A DNA stretch of 64,000 nt from Burkholderiales bacterium (lineage in GTDB: Bacteria; Pseudomonadota; Gammaproteobacteria; Burkholderiales; Burkholderiaceae_C), in assembly GCA_021414305.1 (NCBI GenBank), contig JAIOOS010000020.1:62001-126000 (forward strand), read 5' to 3'. How positions within the stretch are numbered: position 1 is the first letter of the stretch; every line of letters begins with the position of its first letter. Below the pieces are notes generated by a model, which was given only the letters and a program-made list of their open reading frames with translations, was not told the DNA's origin and did no database searches. The translations under genes and the position numbers were made by a program. Positions 48,454-57,924 of this stretch are shown one piece after another.

Positions 48454-49638
48454 CTATTGCTGCGGCTGCTGCGGCCGCAACTTCGGCCGCTGCGCCACCG
48501 TCACCTTGACGTCGAGCGCGGTCTCGCCGCGCTGCACGCTGATCGTCGCCGTCTCGCGCGGCTTGAGCGCGGCCACGGCGTTCAGCAGCTGCGGCGTGTT
48601 GGTGACGGGCGTGCCCGCGATCCGGGTGACGACGTCGCCGGGGCGCAAGCCGCCTTCGCTCGCCGGCCCGGCCTGGACGACGCCGGTGATCAACACGCCC
48701 TGGGTGACCGAGAGGTCGAGCGTCTTCGCGATCTCGGGCGTGAGGTCGCGCGGCTCGACGCCGATCCAGCCGCGCGTCACCTGGCCGTCCTTGATCAGGC
48801 CTTCCATCACCTGGCGCGCGGTGGAGACGGGAATCGCGAAGCCGATGCCGAGGCTGCCGCCGCTGCGCGAGTAGATCGCGGTGTTGATGCCGAGCAGGTT
48901 GCCGTTCACGTCGACCAGCGCGCCGCCCGAGTTGCCGGGGTTGATCGCCGCGTCGGTCTGGATGAAGTTCTCGAAGATGTTGATGCCGAGCGAGTTGCGC
49001 CCGAGCGCGCTGACGATGCCCGAGGTCACCGTCTGGCCGACGCCGAACGGGTTGCCGATCGCCAGCACGACGTCGCCGACCTGCAGCCGGTCGACGTCGC
49101 CGAAGGCGATCACCGGCAGCTTGTCGAGGTCGATCTTCAGCACCGCGATGTCCGACTCGGGATCGGCGCCTATCGTCTTCGCCTTGGCGCTGCGCCCGTC
49201 GCCGAGCATGACCTCGACGTCGTCGGCGCCGTCGATCACGTGGTTGTTGGTGAGCAGGTAGCCGGCAGGCGAAACGATGACGCCCGAGCCGAGGCCGAAC
49301 TGCCGCTCCTCGGGCATCTGCCGCGCCCGGTCGCCGAAGAAGAAGCGGAACATCGGATCGTCGGCGCGCTGCCGCTGCGAGGCCCGGCTCGCGGTGATGC
49401 TCACCACCGCCGGCGAAGCCCGCTTGGCGGCGGCGCTGTAGCCGGTCGCCGCCGTGCCCGGGCCGATCAGGGCGACGCTCTGCACCGGCGCGGGCAGCGG
49501 CACGATCGCCGCGGCGGGCGTGGGGGTCAGGGGGTCGGCGCCGCGACCGAGCCACTGCGGCTTCAGCGTTGCGACGACGAACAGCAGCGCGACCGCGACG
49601 GTCACGGTCTGCGAGAACAGAAGCCAGGCTTTGCGCAT
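48454..49638 (-). CDS. DegQ/DegS-like trypsin-type periplasmic serine protease
   Basis: 394 residues. An N-terminal anchor or signal is at 1-30, then a chymotrypsin-like domain with the catalytic triad in 'LTNNHVIDGADDVEV' (His), 'DPESDIAVLKID' (Asp) and 'INPGNSGGALV' (Ser), and one PDZ domain ('RGWIGVEPRDLTPEIA', 'QGVLITGVVQAGPASEGGLR'). With a single PDZ domain and an uncleaved-looking anchor it is closer to DegS/AlgW than to DegP, although the LA-loop-like 'MFRFFFGDRARQMPEE' is seen in DegQ-type proteins. It degrades misfolded envelope proteins or cleaves an anti-sigma factor. Confidence 0.92.
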   Translation of the reverse strand: MRKAWLLFSQTVTVAVALLFVVATLKPQWLGRGADPLTPTPAAAIVPLPAPVQSVALIGPGTAATGYSAAAKRASPAVVSITASRASQRQRADDPMFRFFFGDRARQMPEERQFGLGSGVIVSPAGYLLTNNHVIDGADDVEVMLGDGRSAKAKTIGADPESDIAVLKIDLDKLPVIAFGDVDRLQVGDVVLAIGNPFGVGQTVTSGIVSALGRNSLGINIFENFIQTDAAINPGNSGGALVDVNGNLLGINTAIYSRSGGSLGIGFAIPVSTARQVMEGLIKDGQVTRGWIGVEPRDLTPEIAKTLDLSVTQGVLITGVVQAGPASEGGLRPGDVVTRIAGTPVTNTPQLLNAVAALKPRETATISVQRGETALDVKVTVAQRPKLRPQQPQQ

Positions 49639-49695
49639 GGGTCAGGAGAGAGCCTTCGAGCGATTATCGGGCGGCGCTCGCGACGACAATGGCGC

Positions 49696-50742
49696 ATGGC
49701 TTCGAGCACGCCCCTGCCGCTGGCGATCACCATGGGCGACGCCTGCGGCATCGGCCCGGAGATCGTTGCCCGGCTGTTCCGCACGGGCGAGGCCGCCCGA
49801 GCGTTCGTCGTCGGCGACGTCGCCGTCATGCGGCGCGCGGCCGGCGTCGTGGGTGGCCTGCTGCCGGTGGCCCCGATCGATGCCCTTGAGCAGCTGGTCG
49901 ATGTGCCCCCCGACTGCGTGCCGGTGCTCCAGGTCGAAGGCCTTCCCGCCGACCTGATCGCCGCGCCGGTCGGCCAGGTCGACGCGCGCGCCGGCCGGGC
50001 CGCGGCGCTGGCGATCGAGCGCGCGGTGGCGCTGGTGCAGGACGGCCGGGCCGGCGGAATCGTCACTGCGCCGGTCCACAAGGAAGCGCTCGCCGCCGCC
50101 GGCGTGCCGTATCCCGGCCACACCGAGATGCTGCAGGCGCTCGCGGCGCGCGGCGGCGTGGCGCCGCCGGTGCGCATGATGCTGGCCAACGACGAACTGC
50201 GCACGGTGCTGGTCACGATCCACATGTCGCTGCGCCAGGCGATCGAGGCGGTGACCTTCGATTCGGTGCTGGAGACGATCCGCATCGCCCACGCCGCGGC
50301 GCTGCGCCAGGGGCTGGCGCGGCCGCGGATCGCCGTCGCCGGGCTCAATCCGCATGCCGGCGAGGGCGGGTTGTTCGGCGAGGAGGAGACGACGATCATC
50401 GCCCCGGCCGTGGCGGCGGCGCGCGCCGAAGGCATCGACGCGAGCGGCCCGCATGCGCCCGACACGGTCTTCATGCGCGCCCGCAACGCCGCCGGCCACC
50501 CGGGCGAGTTCGACCTCGTCGTGGCGATGACGCACGACCACGGCCTGATCCCGGTGAAGTACCTCGGCGTCGAGCATGGCGTCAACGTGACGCTCGGCTT
50601 GCCCTTCGTGCGCACCAGCCCCGACCACGGCACCGCGTTCGACATTGCCGGTCGCGGCACGGCCGATCCTTCCAGCCTGCGCGCCGCGCTGCGCATGGCC
50701 CGCACGCTGGCCGCCGGCGTCAGTGCTTGGTCGGCGCCTTGA
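49696..50742 (+). CDS. pdxA: 4-hydroxythreonine-4-phosphate dehydrogenase
   Basis: 348 residues: 'PLAITMGDACGIGPEIVARL', 'GGIVTAPVHKEALAAAGVPY', 'PGHTEMLQALA', 'IAVAGLNPHAGEGGLFGEEE', 'DTVFMRARN', 'VAMTHDHGLIPVKYLG', 'VNVTLGLPFVRTSPDHGTAF' are the PdxA motifs including the metal-binding histidines. It acts in the DXP-dependent pathway to pyridoxal 5'-phosphate. I chose the ATG at 49696. Its 3' end overlaps the convergent DUF1631 gene by 23 bases. Confidence 0.95.
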   Translation: MASSTPLPLAITMGDACGIGPEIVARLFRTGEAARAFVVGDVAVMRRAAGVVGGLLPVAPIDALEQLVDVPPDCVPVLQVEGLPADLIAAPVGQVDARAGRAAALAIERAVALVQDGRAGGIVTAPVHKEALAAAGVPYPGHTEMLQALAARGGVAPPVRMMLANDELRTVLVTIHMSLRQAIEAVTFDSVLETIRIAHAAALRQGLARPRIAVAGLNPHAGEGGLFGEEETTIIAPAVAAARAEGIDASGPHAPDTVFMRARNAAGHPGEFDLVVAMTHDHGLIPVKYLGVEHGVNVTLGLPFVRTSPDHGTAFDIAGRGTADPSSLRAALRMARTLAAGVSAWSAP

Positions 50743-53584
50743 GCTCGGCGAGCTGCTTGCGCGCGCGCTGCGTCGCCCGCTCCATGAGGTAGGCGCTCTC
50801 GACGGCGCGAAAGCGCCCCGTCTCGCACATCCGCGCGAGCATGCGTGAGGTCATCGAGATCGTCTCCTGGTGCTTGCCGCCGCGGGTGAAGACGAAGAAG
50901 CTGCGGCCCGAGCTGACGTGGGCGAGGCGGACCTTCTGCCAGTCGTCCTTCAGGTGCATCTGGTAGGCGAAGCCGAGCTTGATGTGGTCGATGAGCTGCG
51001 GTCCCTTGGTCGGCTCGCCGGCCTCGCCCGATTCGGAGGTGGAGGGGCCGAGCTGGCTGTCGGTCTCGGGGTCGAGCACCGCCGCGACCGAAGCCGAGAC
51101 CGGCTCGGCCGGCTGCATCTCCTCTCCGAGGTCGATGTCGACCGAGCTCGCGTCGACATCGTTCGTCCAGTCGACCGCGGCTTCGGCGACGAAGCCCACC
51201 TTCTTCGCTTCCTCGGGGGTGAAGCGCTTCTCGATCACCTCGTCGGCCACTTCCTGGATCGGCTCGCCGCGCGAGAAGCTCTCGCTCATCGGCACCGGAA
51301 TCGCGAAGATCCCCTCGAGCTGCTTGACCTTCATGTTGTGGTCGAGCTCGCTCAGGGGCTGGCCCTTGAGCGATTCGGCGTGCGCCGGCAGCAGCTTGGC
51401 GAAGAACTCCTTCTGCGCCGCTTCCGGCCAGCCGATCAGCCGCATGCCTTCGTTCAGGTCCTTCATCAGCGGCGGCAGCTGCATCAGGAACTTCTTGCGG
51501 AACATCGGCGAGCCCTTGGGCTGCACGCTCATCACCAGGTCGGTGCCGACGCGCCGGTAGCGGCGCGCCCGGTCCGACTCCGCGCCGTCGCGGCGGACCG
51601 CGAGCACCAGCGCCTGGCTCCAGACCTGGGCCAGGAAGTCCTGCAGGTAGGGCGGCAGGGACATCGGCCCGAGGGCAGACTGCAGCTGCAGCATGTAGCG
51701 CTGCTGCACGCGCAGCTCCGACTCCTTGGCCTCGAGGGTCGTGACCGCGCCCGACTTCTCCTCGATCTCGCCCTCGGTCTGCTCGGAGATGAAGCGCTCG
51801 AGCTCGGCGATCTTGGCGGCGTAGAGCTCGATCTGGTCGAAGTCGCCTTCGATGATCTCGTCGACCAGCTTCCTCACGCGCAGCAGGAATTGCGCGCCGG
51901 GACCGTCTTCGAAATCGTCGAAGGCGTTGGCCAGCGAGGCGATCTTGTTGATGAAGCGGCGCACCGGGTGGCGCCGGGTCGAGAAGAAGCTCGAGTCGTT
52001 GAGGGCGACGCGCAGCACCGGCAACTGCAGCCGGGCGATCTCGCGCGCCATCTGCGGCGGCACCCGCGAATCGGAAAGGATCTGGTCGAACAGGCTGCCG
52101 ACGACGTCGATCACCATGTGATCGAGCTTGCCGGTGGAGGCCTGGATCAGCTCCTCGCGGTGCGCGCGGATCAGGTTGACGGCCATCATGCCGGTCAGGC
52201 CGTCGCTGTACTGCGTGCCGGAGCCGCCACCCATGCCGCCGGCTCCCCCGCCGCCGCCGCCTCCCCCGCCGCCGCTGTTCGGACCGCCCCCGGTGTTCGG
52301 CGCGCCGCGCGAGGAGTCGGCGCCGAGCGCCGGGCGGCCGGCGGGATCGAACCCGGGGCGACCGATGCCGGGCTCGAAGCCGCCTGGCAGGCCGCCGCCG
52401 TAGCCCGTGCCGGCGTAGCCGGGGTGTCCGCCGGCCATGCCGCCACCGCCGGGATAGCCGTCGCCGGAACCGCCGCCACCGGCGGGCCCGCCCGGGCCGC
52501 CGCTGTAGCCTCCGCCTTGGCCGCCCCCGTAGCCGCCGCCGTATCCGCCGCCGCCGTAGCCCCCACCGCCGTGCCCGCCCGCGGGCCGGCCGAGGAGGCC
52601 GACGGGGCCGAGCTCGCCCGGCTGCGAGACGGCGGTCAGCCGCCGCAGCAAGGTCATGAGCTGCTGGTCGGCGGCGGCGTTGCTGCGAGCCTGCGATCCC
52701 GCGCCGCGCCCCGAACCCCCGCGCGGCGCCGGTGCGGCGTCGCGAATGCTGTCGGGCCCGGCCGGGTGGCCGCTCGGAAACGCGGTAGCGAGGGCGCGCC
52801 GGTGCGCGGCCAGCAGATCGAGGTCGCCCGAGCCCGAAGGCTCGTCGAGGTCGCCGTGGCCGCTGCGGGTCGAGTTGCGTCCGTCGCGCGGCAGGCTGGC
52901 GTAGCCCGAGTTGGCGCCGAAGATCTGGTTGCCGGGACCTTCGACCGTGCGCACCGTCAGGTGTACCGGCTGGATGCCGCGCTCCTGCAGCATCTTCACG
53001 ATCTGCGCGTAGCAATCCGGCATCGCCAGCGCCATCGTCTGGCCGAGCTCGCGGGTGTAGAGGCGCCGGTGCTCGCGGTCGCCGGAGATCGCCTCGATGC
53101 CGCGGTTCAGGGCAGCGCCGATGATCTCGGCGCGCAGCGGGTTGCGCTCGTCGTCGGCCCGGCCGAGGCCGAGCAGGGAACCCATGTATGCCGCCAGGTC
53201 GCGCAGCTGCCATTCGCACTCGTGCGAGATCAGCTGGCCGAGGCGGACGTAGTTCATCTGCGTCTCGACCTCCTGGACGTCGACCAGGCTGAGCGTTTCC
53301 CAGTCGGCCGACTCGAGCTTGCGCTTGTTGTCGACGGCGGGCGTCAGGTCCTTGGCGACCCGCTCGCGCATCGCCTCGTGGAACGCGCCCTGGAACATGC
53401 CCATGTTGCGGCGCAGCTCCTGCAGGGCGTTGAACACGAGCTCGCGTTCGGCCGGCCGGGTGGCGTTCTGCGCCTGCATGTCGAGAATTTCCGCCACGCG
53501 CATCGCGGCCGACGTGGCCGCCGTCCGGATCAGGTTCATGGCCGCGTCGAGCGCAGCCTGCACGCGTGGTTCGATCGAATTCAT
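50720..53584 (-). CDS. DUF1631 family protein with Gly-rich linker
   Basis: 954 residues. The N-terminal third ('MNSIEPRVQAALDAAMNLIR', 'LGQTMALAMPDCYAQIV') and the long C-terminal part ('GTQYSDGLTGMMAVNLIRAH', 'IDVVGSLFDQILSDSRVPPQ', 'KKFLMQLPPLMKDLNEGMRL') match the DUF1631 family of large helical proteins found in beta- and gammaproteobacteria; no biochemical role is established. The two parts are joined by about 150 residues of Gly/Tyr/Pro-rich low-complexity sequence (DNA about 52195-52640). No signal peptide. Recent work on the family should be checked for surface sensing or cyclic-di-GMP links; I cannot confirm any here. Confidence 0.85.
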   Translation of the reverse strand: MNSIEPRVQAALDAAMNLIRTAATSAAMRVAEILDMQAQNATRPAERELVFNALQELRRNMGMFQGAFHEAMRERVAKDLTPAVDNKRKLESADWETLSLVDVQEVETQMNYVRLGQLISHECEWQLRDLAAYMGSLLGLGRADDERNPLRAEIIGAALNRGIEAISGDREHRRLYTRELGQTMALAMPDCYAQIVKMLQERGIQPVHLTVRTVEGPGNQIFGANSGYASLPRDGRNSTRSGHGDLDEPSGSGDLDLLAAHRRALATAFPSGHPAGPDSIRDAAPAPRGGSGRGAGSQARSNAAADQQLMTLLRRLTAVSQPGELGPVGLLGRPAGGHGGGGYGGGGYGGGYGGGQGGGYSGGPGGPAGGGGSGDGYPGGGGMAGGHPGYAGTGYGGGLPGGFEPGIGRPGFDPAGRPALGADSSRGAPNTGGGPNSGGGGGGGGGGAGGMGGGSGTQYSDGLTGMMAVNLIRAHREELIQASTGKLDHMVIDVVGSLFDQILSDSRVPPQMAREIARLQLPVLRVALNDSSFFSTRRHPVRRFINKIASLANAFDDFEDGPGAQFLLRVRKLVDEIIEGDFDQIELYAAKIAELERFISEQTEGEIEEKSGAVTTLEAKESELRVQQRYMLQLQSALGPMSLPPYLQDFLAQVWSQALVLAVRRDGAESDRARRYRRVGTDLVMSVQPKGSPMFRKKFLMQLPPLMKDLNEGMRLIGWPEAAQKEFFAKLLPAHAESLKGQPLSELDHNMKVKQLEGIFAIPVPMSESFSRGEPIQEVADEVIEKRFTPEEAKKVGFVAEAAVDWTNDVDASSVDIDLGEEMQPAEPVSASVAAVLDPETDSQLGPSTSESGEAGEPTKGPQLIDHIKLGFAYQMHLKDDWQKVRLAHVSSGRSFFVFTRGGKHQETISMTSRMLARMCETGRFRAVESAYLMERATQRARKQLAELKAPTKH

Positions 53585-53746
53585 CTCGCGGTTGACACGC
53601 GGCGCCGGTATGGGGCGCGCGCAGGGGAACCTCTACACAGGCGAAGTTCCTCCTAGTATGGGGCCAAAAATCGGGGTGAGTCGCGGCACTGCGTCACGCT
53701 CGGCGCCTGAGTCGCACCGCCCGGACGGCACGCCCCGGCGCGGACC

Positions 53747-54172
53747 TCAGCGCTTCAGCGCGTCGCGGATCTCGCGCAGCAGCACCGTGTCCTCGGGCGT
53801 CGCCGCTGCAGGCGGCGGCTCGGTCCGGCGCAGCTTGTTGATCTGCCGCACCATCATGAAGATGATGAAGGCGAGGATCAAGAAGTTGACGGAGATCGTC
53901 AGGAAATTTCCCCAGGCGAACAGCGGCACGCCGGCCTTGGTGAGCGCCTCGTAGGTCATCGGTCCGGCGTAGCCGGGCGGGGGCGAGGCGAGGGCGACGA
54001 AGTAGTTCGAGAAGTCCAGGCCGCCGAAGATCCGGCCCACGACCGGCATGATCAGGTCCTTGACCAGCGAATCGACGATCTTGCCGAACGCCGCGCCGAT
54101 GATCACGCCGACCGCCAGGTCGACCACGTTGCCCTTCGCCGCAAACTCCTTGAACTCGCTCGCCAGTCCCAT
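53747..54172 (-). CDS. mscL: large-conductance mechanosensitive channel
   Basis: 141 residues: the amphipathic N-terminus '[20 protein letters not shown]', first helix '[19 protein letters not shown]', periplasmic loop and second helix '[21 protein letters not shown]', then a basic cluster and the C-terminal helix '[14 protein letters not shown]'. MscL opens under membrane tension to protect against osmotic downshock. The ATG at 54172 has a GGAGGTGA site upstream; the frame is open further upstream but without support. Divergent from petA. Confidence 0.97.
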   Translation of the reverse strand: MGLASEFKEFAAKGNVVDLAVGVIIGAAFGKIVDSLVKDLIMPVVGRIFGGLDFSNYFVALASPPPGYAGPMTYEALTKAGVPLFAWGNFLTISVNFLILAFIIFMMVRQINKLRRTEPPPAAATPEDTVLLREIRDALKR

Positions 54173-54335
54173 GCTGTCACCTCCGAAAACGTGGCCCGAG
54201 TATTGCCGGGGGCCCGGAGAAGTCAAGGCAAGGAGACGACGCATCCGGGCGCGGGTCGTCGGGCTTGACAGCACCATTAGAATGTCGGGTTGACTTCTCG
54301 CGTCTCGTACGAGCGTCATCAAGGAACGGATCAGC

Positions 54336-54935
54336 ATGAGTGAGCAGAAGATCGACGGTGGCAAGCGCACCTGGATCATCGCGTCGGGTTGTGCCGGCGC
54401 TGTCGGCGCCGGCTTCGTCGCCGTCCCCTTCGTCAGCAGCTTTCAGCCTTCGGAGCGTGCCCGCGCCGCCGGCGCTGCCGTCGAGGTCGACATCAGCGGC
54501 ATCAAGCCGGGCGAGAAGCTCACCGTCGAGTGGCGCGGCAAGCCGGTCTGGATCGTGCGCCGCACGCCGGAACAGCTGGCGGCGCTTCCCAAGCTCGACC
54601 CGCTGCTGGCCGACCCGCAATCGAAGCGCAACGCCGACGAGCTGACGCCCGCGTACGCGCGCAACGAAGACCGCTCGATCAAGCCCGAGTACCTGGTCGT
54701 CGTCGGCATCTGCACCCACCTCGGCTGCTCGCCCAGCGACAAGTTCGTGCCGGGCGCGCAAGCCTCGCTGCCCGACAACTGGGCCGGCGGCTTCCTCTGC
54801 CCCTGCCATGGCTCCACCTTCGACATGGCCGGCCGGGTCTACAAGGACAAGCCCGCGCCCGACAACCTCGAGGTGCCGCCGCACATGTATCTCTCCGACA
54901 GCCGCCTCCTGATCGGCGAAGCGAAGCAGGCCTGA
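54336..54935 (+). CDS. petA: ubiquinol-cytochrome c reductase Rieske iron-sulfur subunit
   Basis: 199 residues. An N-terminal membrane anchor ('[20 protein letters not shown]') is followed by the Rieske domain with '[10 protein letters not shown]' and 'CPCHGSTFD', which ligate the [2Fe-2S] cluster and form the stabilising disulfide. It accepts electrons from ubiquinol at the Qo site. Rieske subunits are exported folded through Tat; here the usual twin arginine reads 'GGKRT', a Lys-Arg variant. First gene of the petABC operon. TAGAAT at 54278-54283 is a plausible -10 box. Confidence 0.96.
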   Translation: MSEQKIDGGKRTWIIASGCAGAVGAGFVAVPFVSSFQPSERARAAGAAVEVDISGIKPGEKLTVEWRGKPVWIVRRTPEQLAALPKLDPLLADPQSKRNADELTPAYARNEDRSIKPEYLVVVGICTHLGCSPSDKFVPGAQASLPDNWAGGFLCPCHGSTFDMAGRVYKDKPAPDNLEVPPHMYLSDSRLLIGEAKQA

Positions 54936-54978
54936 GCCCGCTTCCGCCGCACCACCGCCGAACAAGAGGAACACGAGC

Positions 54979-56382
54979 ATGGCCGAATTCCAAACCGCAC
55001 CCGCCGGCGCCGGCGCAGGGCAAAAGCTCCTGACCTGGGTCGACAACCGTTTCCCGCTCAGCAAGCTCTACAAGGAGCACCTGTCGGAGTACTACGCGCC
55101 GAAGAACTTCAACATCTGGTACGTGTTCGGCGGCCTCGCGACGCTCGTGCTGGTGATGCAGATCCTCACCGGCATCTTCCTGACGATGCACTACAAGCCC
55201 GACGCGGCCAAGGCGTTCGAGTCGGTCGAGTACATCATGCGCGACGTGCCCTGGGGCTGGCTGGTGCGCTACATGCACTCCACCGGCGCGTCGGCGTTCT
55301 TCATCGTCGTCTACCTGCACATGTTCCGCGGCCTGATCTACGGCAGCTACCGCAAGCCACGCGAGCTGGTCTGGCTGTTCGGCTGCGGCATCTTCCTCTG
55401 CCTGATGGCCGAGGCGTTCATGGGCTACCTGCTGCCCTGGGGGCAGATGAGCTACTGGGGCGCGCAGGTGATCGTCAACCTGTTCTCCGCCGTGCCCTTC
55501 ATCGGCCCGGACCTCTCGCTGCTGATCCGCGGCGACTTCGTGGTCGGCGACGCCACCCTGAACCGCTTCTTCAGCTTCCACGTGATCGCCGTGCCGCTGG
55601 TGCTGCTCGGCCTGGTGGCGGCGCACATCATCGCCCTGCACGAGGTCGGCTCGAACAACCCCGACGGCGTCGAGATCAAGGCGACCAAGGACCCGAAGAC
55701 CGGCATCCCGCTCGACGGCATTCCGTTCCATCCCTACTTCACCGTGCACGACATCTTCGTCGCGACGGTGTTCCTGTTCATCTTCAGCGCCGTGCTGTTC
55801 TTCGCGCCCGAGGGCGGCGGCTACTTCCTCGAGTTCAACAACTTCATCGAGGCCAACCCGCTGAAGACGCCGCTGCACATCGCCCCGGTCTGGTACTTCA
55901 CCCCCTACTACTCGATGCTGCGCGCCACCACCGACCTGATGGTCAACATCCTCGCCGGTCTGCTCGCGCTCGGCGCGGTGCTGGCGATCCTGCGCGGCGG
56001 CTTCGGCGCCATGGCCAAGATCGCGATCGCGATCGTCGCGATCGCCGCCGTCGCGGCGCTCAAGACCTTCGACGCGAAGTTCTGGGGCGTCGTCATCATG
56101 GGCGGCGCGGTGATGATCCTGTTCTTCCTGCCCTGGCTCGACCGCAGCCCGGTGAAGTCGATCCGCTACCGGCCGGACTGGCACAAGTACCTGTACGCGC
56201 TGTTCGTGATCTTCTTCCTCGTGCTCGGCTACCTGGGCTCGCAGCCGCCTTCGGCCGCCGGCAACTACGTCTCGCAGATCGGCACGCTGATCTACTTCGG
56301 CTTCTTCCTGCTCATGCCGTGGTGGAGCCGCGTCGGCACCTTCAAGCCGGTGCCCGAGCGCGTGACCTTCGCCGCCCACTGA
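54979..56382 (+). CDS. petB: cytochrome b of the bc1 complex
   Basis: 467 residues with eight or more membrane helices. Haem-ligand helices are seen in '[20 protein letters not shown]' and '[20 protein letters not shown]', and Qo-site signatures '[16 protein letters not shown]' and 'PEGGGYFLE' (the PEWY loop reads PEGG here). It carries both b haems and the two quinone sites. It is the full-length fused form with the C-terminal helices, standard for betaproteobacteria. It lies 43 bases after petA. Confidence 0.96.
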   Translation: MAEFQTAPAGAGAGQKLLTWVDNRFPLSKLYKEHLSEYYAPKNFNIWYVFGGLATLVLVMQILTGIFLTMHYKPDAAKAFESVEYIMRDVPWGWLVRYMHSTGASAFFIVVYLHMFRGLIYGSYRKPRELVWLFGCGIFLCLMAEAFMGYLLPWGQMSYWGAQVIVNLFSAVPFIGPDLSLLIRGDFVVGDATLNRFFSFHVIAVPLVLLGLVAAHIIALHEVGSNNPDGVEIKATKDPKTGIPLDGIPFHPYFTVHDIFVATVFLFIFSAVLFFAPEGGGYFLEFNNFIEANPLKTPLHIAPVWYFTPYYSMLRATTDLMVNILAGLLALGAVLAILRGGFGAMAKIAIAIVAIAAVAALKTFDAKFWGVVIMGGAVMILFFLPWLDRSPVKSIRYRPDWHKYLYALFVIFFLVLGYLGSQPPSAAGNYVSQIGTLIYFGFFLLMPWWSRVGTFKPVPERVTFAAH

Positions 56383-56401
56383 CCGACCGCGCCGCACACC
56401 G

Positions 56402-57178
56402 ATGAAAAAACTGCTCATCAGCCTGTTCGTCGCCCTCGGCTTCGCGCTGTCGGCCCTGCCCGCCGCTGCCAACGAGGGCTACCCGTGGGACAAGTTCCCC
56501 GAGGAGAAGATGACCGACATGGCGGCGCTGCAGAACGGCGCGCGCATCTTCGTCAACTACTGCCTCAACTGCCATTCGGCGCAGTACATGCGCTACAACC
56601 GGCTGCACGACATCGGCCTCAACGACGACGAGATCAGGAAGAACCTGCTGTTCGCCGCCGCCAAGGTCGGCGACACGATGAAGACGACGATCGACCCGAA
56701 GCAGGCGAAGGACTGGTTCGGCGCCGCGCCGCCCGATCTCTCCGTGATCGCCCGCTCGCGCTCCGAGGCGGGCAGGGGGACCGGCGCCGACTATCTCTAC
56801 ACGCTCTGGCGCACCTTCTATCGCGACGAAACCAAGCCGACCGGCTGGAACAACCTCGCCTTCCCCGACATCGCCATGCCGCACGCCCTCTGGCAGCTGC
56901 AGGGCGAGCGGCGCGCCGTCTTCGTCGAGGTCAAGAGCGCGCACGACCCCGCCAAGAGCGAGCACCGCTTCGAGCGCTTCGAGCAGGTGGCGCCGGGCAC
57001 GCTCAGCGAGCTCGAGTACAAGGAAGCCGTTGGCGACCTGGTGGCCTACCTGCAGTGGATGGGCGAACCGGCGCAGGGCAGCCGGATCCGCATCGGCGTC
57101 GGCGTTCTCCTGTTTCTGGGTCTGCTGATCGTGTTCACCTGGCGGCTCAACGCCGCCTACTGGAAGAACGTCACCTAG
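56402..57178 (+). CDS. petC: cytochrome c1 of the bc1 complex
   Basis: 258 residues. Signal peptide at 1-24 ('KLLISLFVALGFALSALPA'), haem-binding 'CLNCHSAQYMRYNRL', the methionine-ligand region 'PDIAMPHALWQLQGE', and a C-terminal membrane anchor ('IRIGVGVLLFLGLLIVFTW'). It passes electrons from the Rieske protein to soluble cytochrome c. Last of petABC, followed by a strong terminator at 57219-57247. Confidence 0.96.
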   Translation: MKKLLISLFVALGFALSALPAAANEGYPWDKFPEEKMTDMAALQNGARIFVNYCLNCHSAQYMRYNRLHDIGLNDDEIRKNLLFAAAKVGDTMKTTIDPKQAKDWFGAAPPDLSVIARSRSEAGRGTGADYLYTLWRTFYRDETKPTGWNNLAFPDIAMPHALWQLQGERRAVFVEVKSAHDPAKSEHRFERFEQVAPGTLSELEYKEAVGDLVAYLQWMGEPAQGSRIRIGVGVLLFLGLLIVFTWRLNAAYWKNVT

Positions 57179-57218
57179 CCGCGCTGTCGCGGGCGTTCCC
57201 TCCCCGCACACCAACGAC

Positions 57219-57247
57219 GAGGCCGGCCCCCCAGGCCGGCTTCTTTT
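57219..57247 (+). terminator. rho-independent terminator after petABC
   Basis: A 10-bp stem, GAGGCCGGCC (57219-57228) with GGCCGGCTTC (57234-57243), one G-U pair and a five-base loop CCCCA, followed by TTTT at 57244-57247. It separates petC from sspA, so sspA must have its own promoter or rely on read-through. Confidence 0.8.
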
Positions 57248-57282
57248 CCTGCATTCACGATCTTCCCTGGAGCTCTTTGACC

Positions 57283-57894
57283 ATGATGGTGCTTTATTCC
57301 GGAACCACCGACCCGTATTCGCACCGCTGCCGCTTCGTGCTGTTCGAGAAAGGCATGGACTTCGAGATCCGTGACGTCGACCTGTTCTCCAAGCCTGAAG
57401 ACATCGCGCTGATGAACCCGTACAACGAGGTGCCGATCCTGGTCGAGCGCGACCTGATCCTGTACGAGTCGCACATCATCAACGAGTACATCGACGAGCG
57501 CTTCCCGCATCCGCAGCTGATGCCGGGCGACCCGGTCGCCCGGGCGCGGGTGCGCCTCTTCCTGTTCAACTTCGAGAAGGAGCTGTTCGCGCACGTCAAC
57601 GTGCTCGAAGGGCGCGGCGTCAAGGGCACCGACAAGCAGCTCGAGAAGGCGCGCTCGCAGATCCGCGATCGCCTGACCCAGCTCGCGCCGATCTTCCTGA
57701 AGAACAAGTACATGCTCGGCGACGACTTCTCGATGCTCGACGTTGCGATCGCGCCGCTGCTCTGGCGGCTCGACTACTACGGCATCGACATGTCGAAGAA
57801 CGCGGTGCCGCTGCTGAAGTACGCCGAGCGGATCTTTTCGCGACCGGCCTACATCGAGGCGCTCACGCCTTCCGAGAAGGTGATGCGCAAGTAA
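57283..57894 (+). CDS. sspA: stringent starvation protein A (GST fold)
   Basis: 203 residues: 'LYSGTTDPYSHRCRFVLFEK' and 'NPYNEVPILVERDLILYESH', 'IINEYIDERFPHPQLMPGDP' are the SspA signature. It has the glutathione-S-transferase fold but works as an RNA-polymerase-associated transcription factor in starvation and stress. The order petABC-sspA-sspB is conserved in proteobacteria. The start is the first ATG of 'ATGATG' at 57283. Confidence 0.94.
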   Translation: MMVLYSGTTDPYSHRCRFVLFEKGMDFEIRDVDLFSKPEDIALMNPYNEVPILVERDLILYESHIINEYIDERFPHPQLMPGDPVARARVRLFLFNFEKELFAHVNVLEGRGVKGTDKQLEKARSQIRDRLTQLAPIFLKNKYMLGDDFSMLDVAIAPLLWRLDYYGIDMSKNAVPLLKYAERIFSRPAYIEALTPSEKVMRK

Positions 57895-57924
57895 GCGCAT
57901 CGCGGTGCAGCAGCAGGGCAGACC

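Noticed and set aside
49602..53219. Arg/Pro-rich ~1,200-codon minus-strand frame over pdxA and the DUF1631 gene
   Set aside because: It is an off-frame reading of the Gly-rich linker and antisense of pdxA; both real genes have clear families.
53591..53596. TTGACA considered as a promoter -35 box on the plus strand upstream of the DUF1631 gene
   Set aside because: No -10 box at a usable distance and no plus-strand gene follows.
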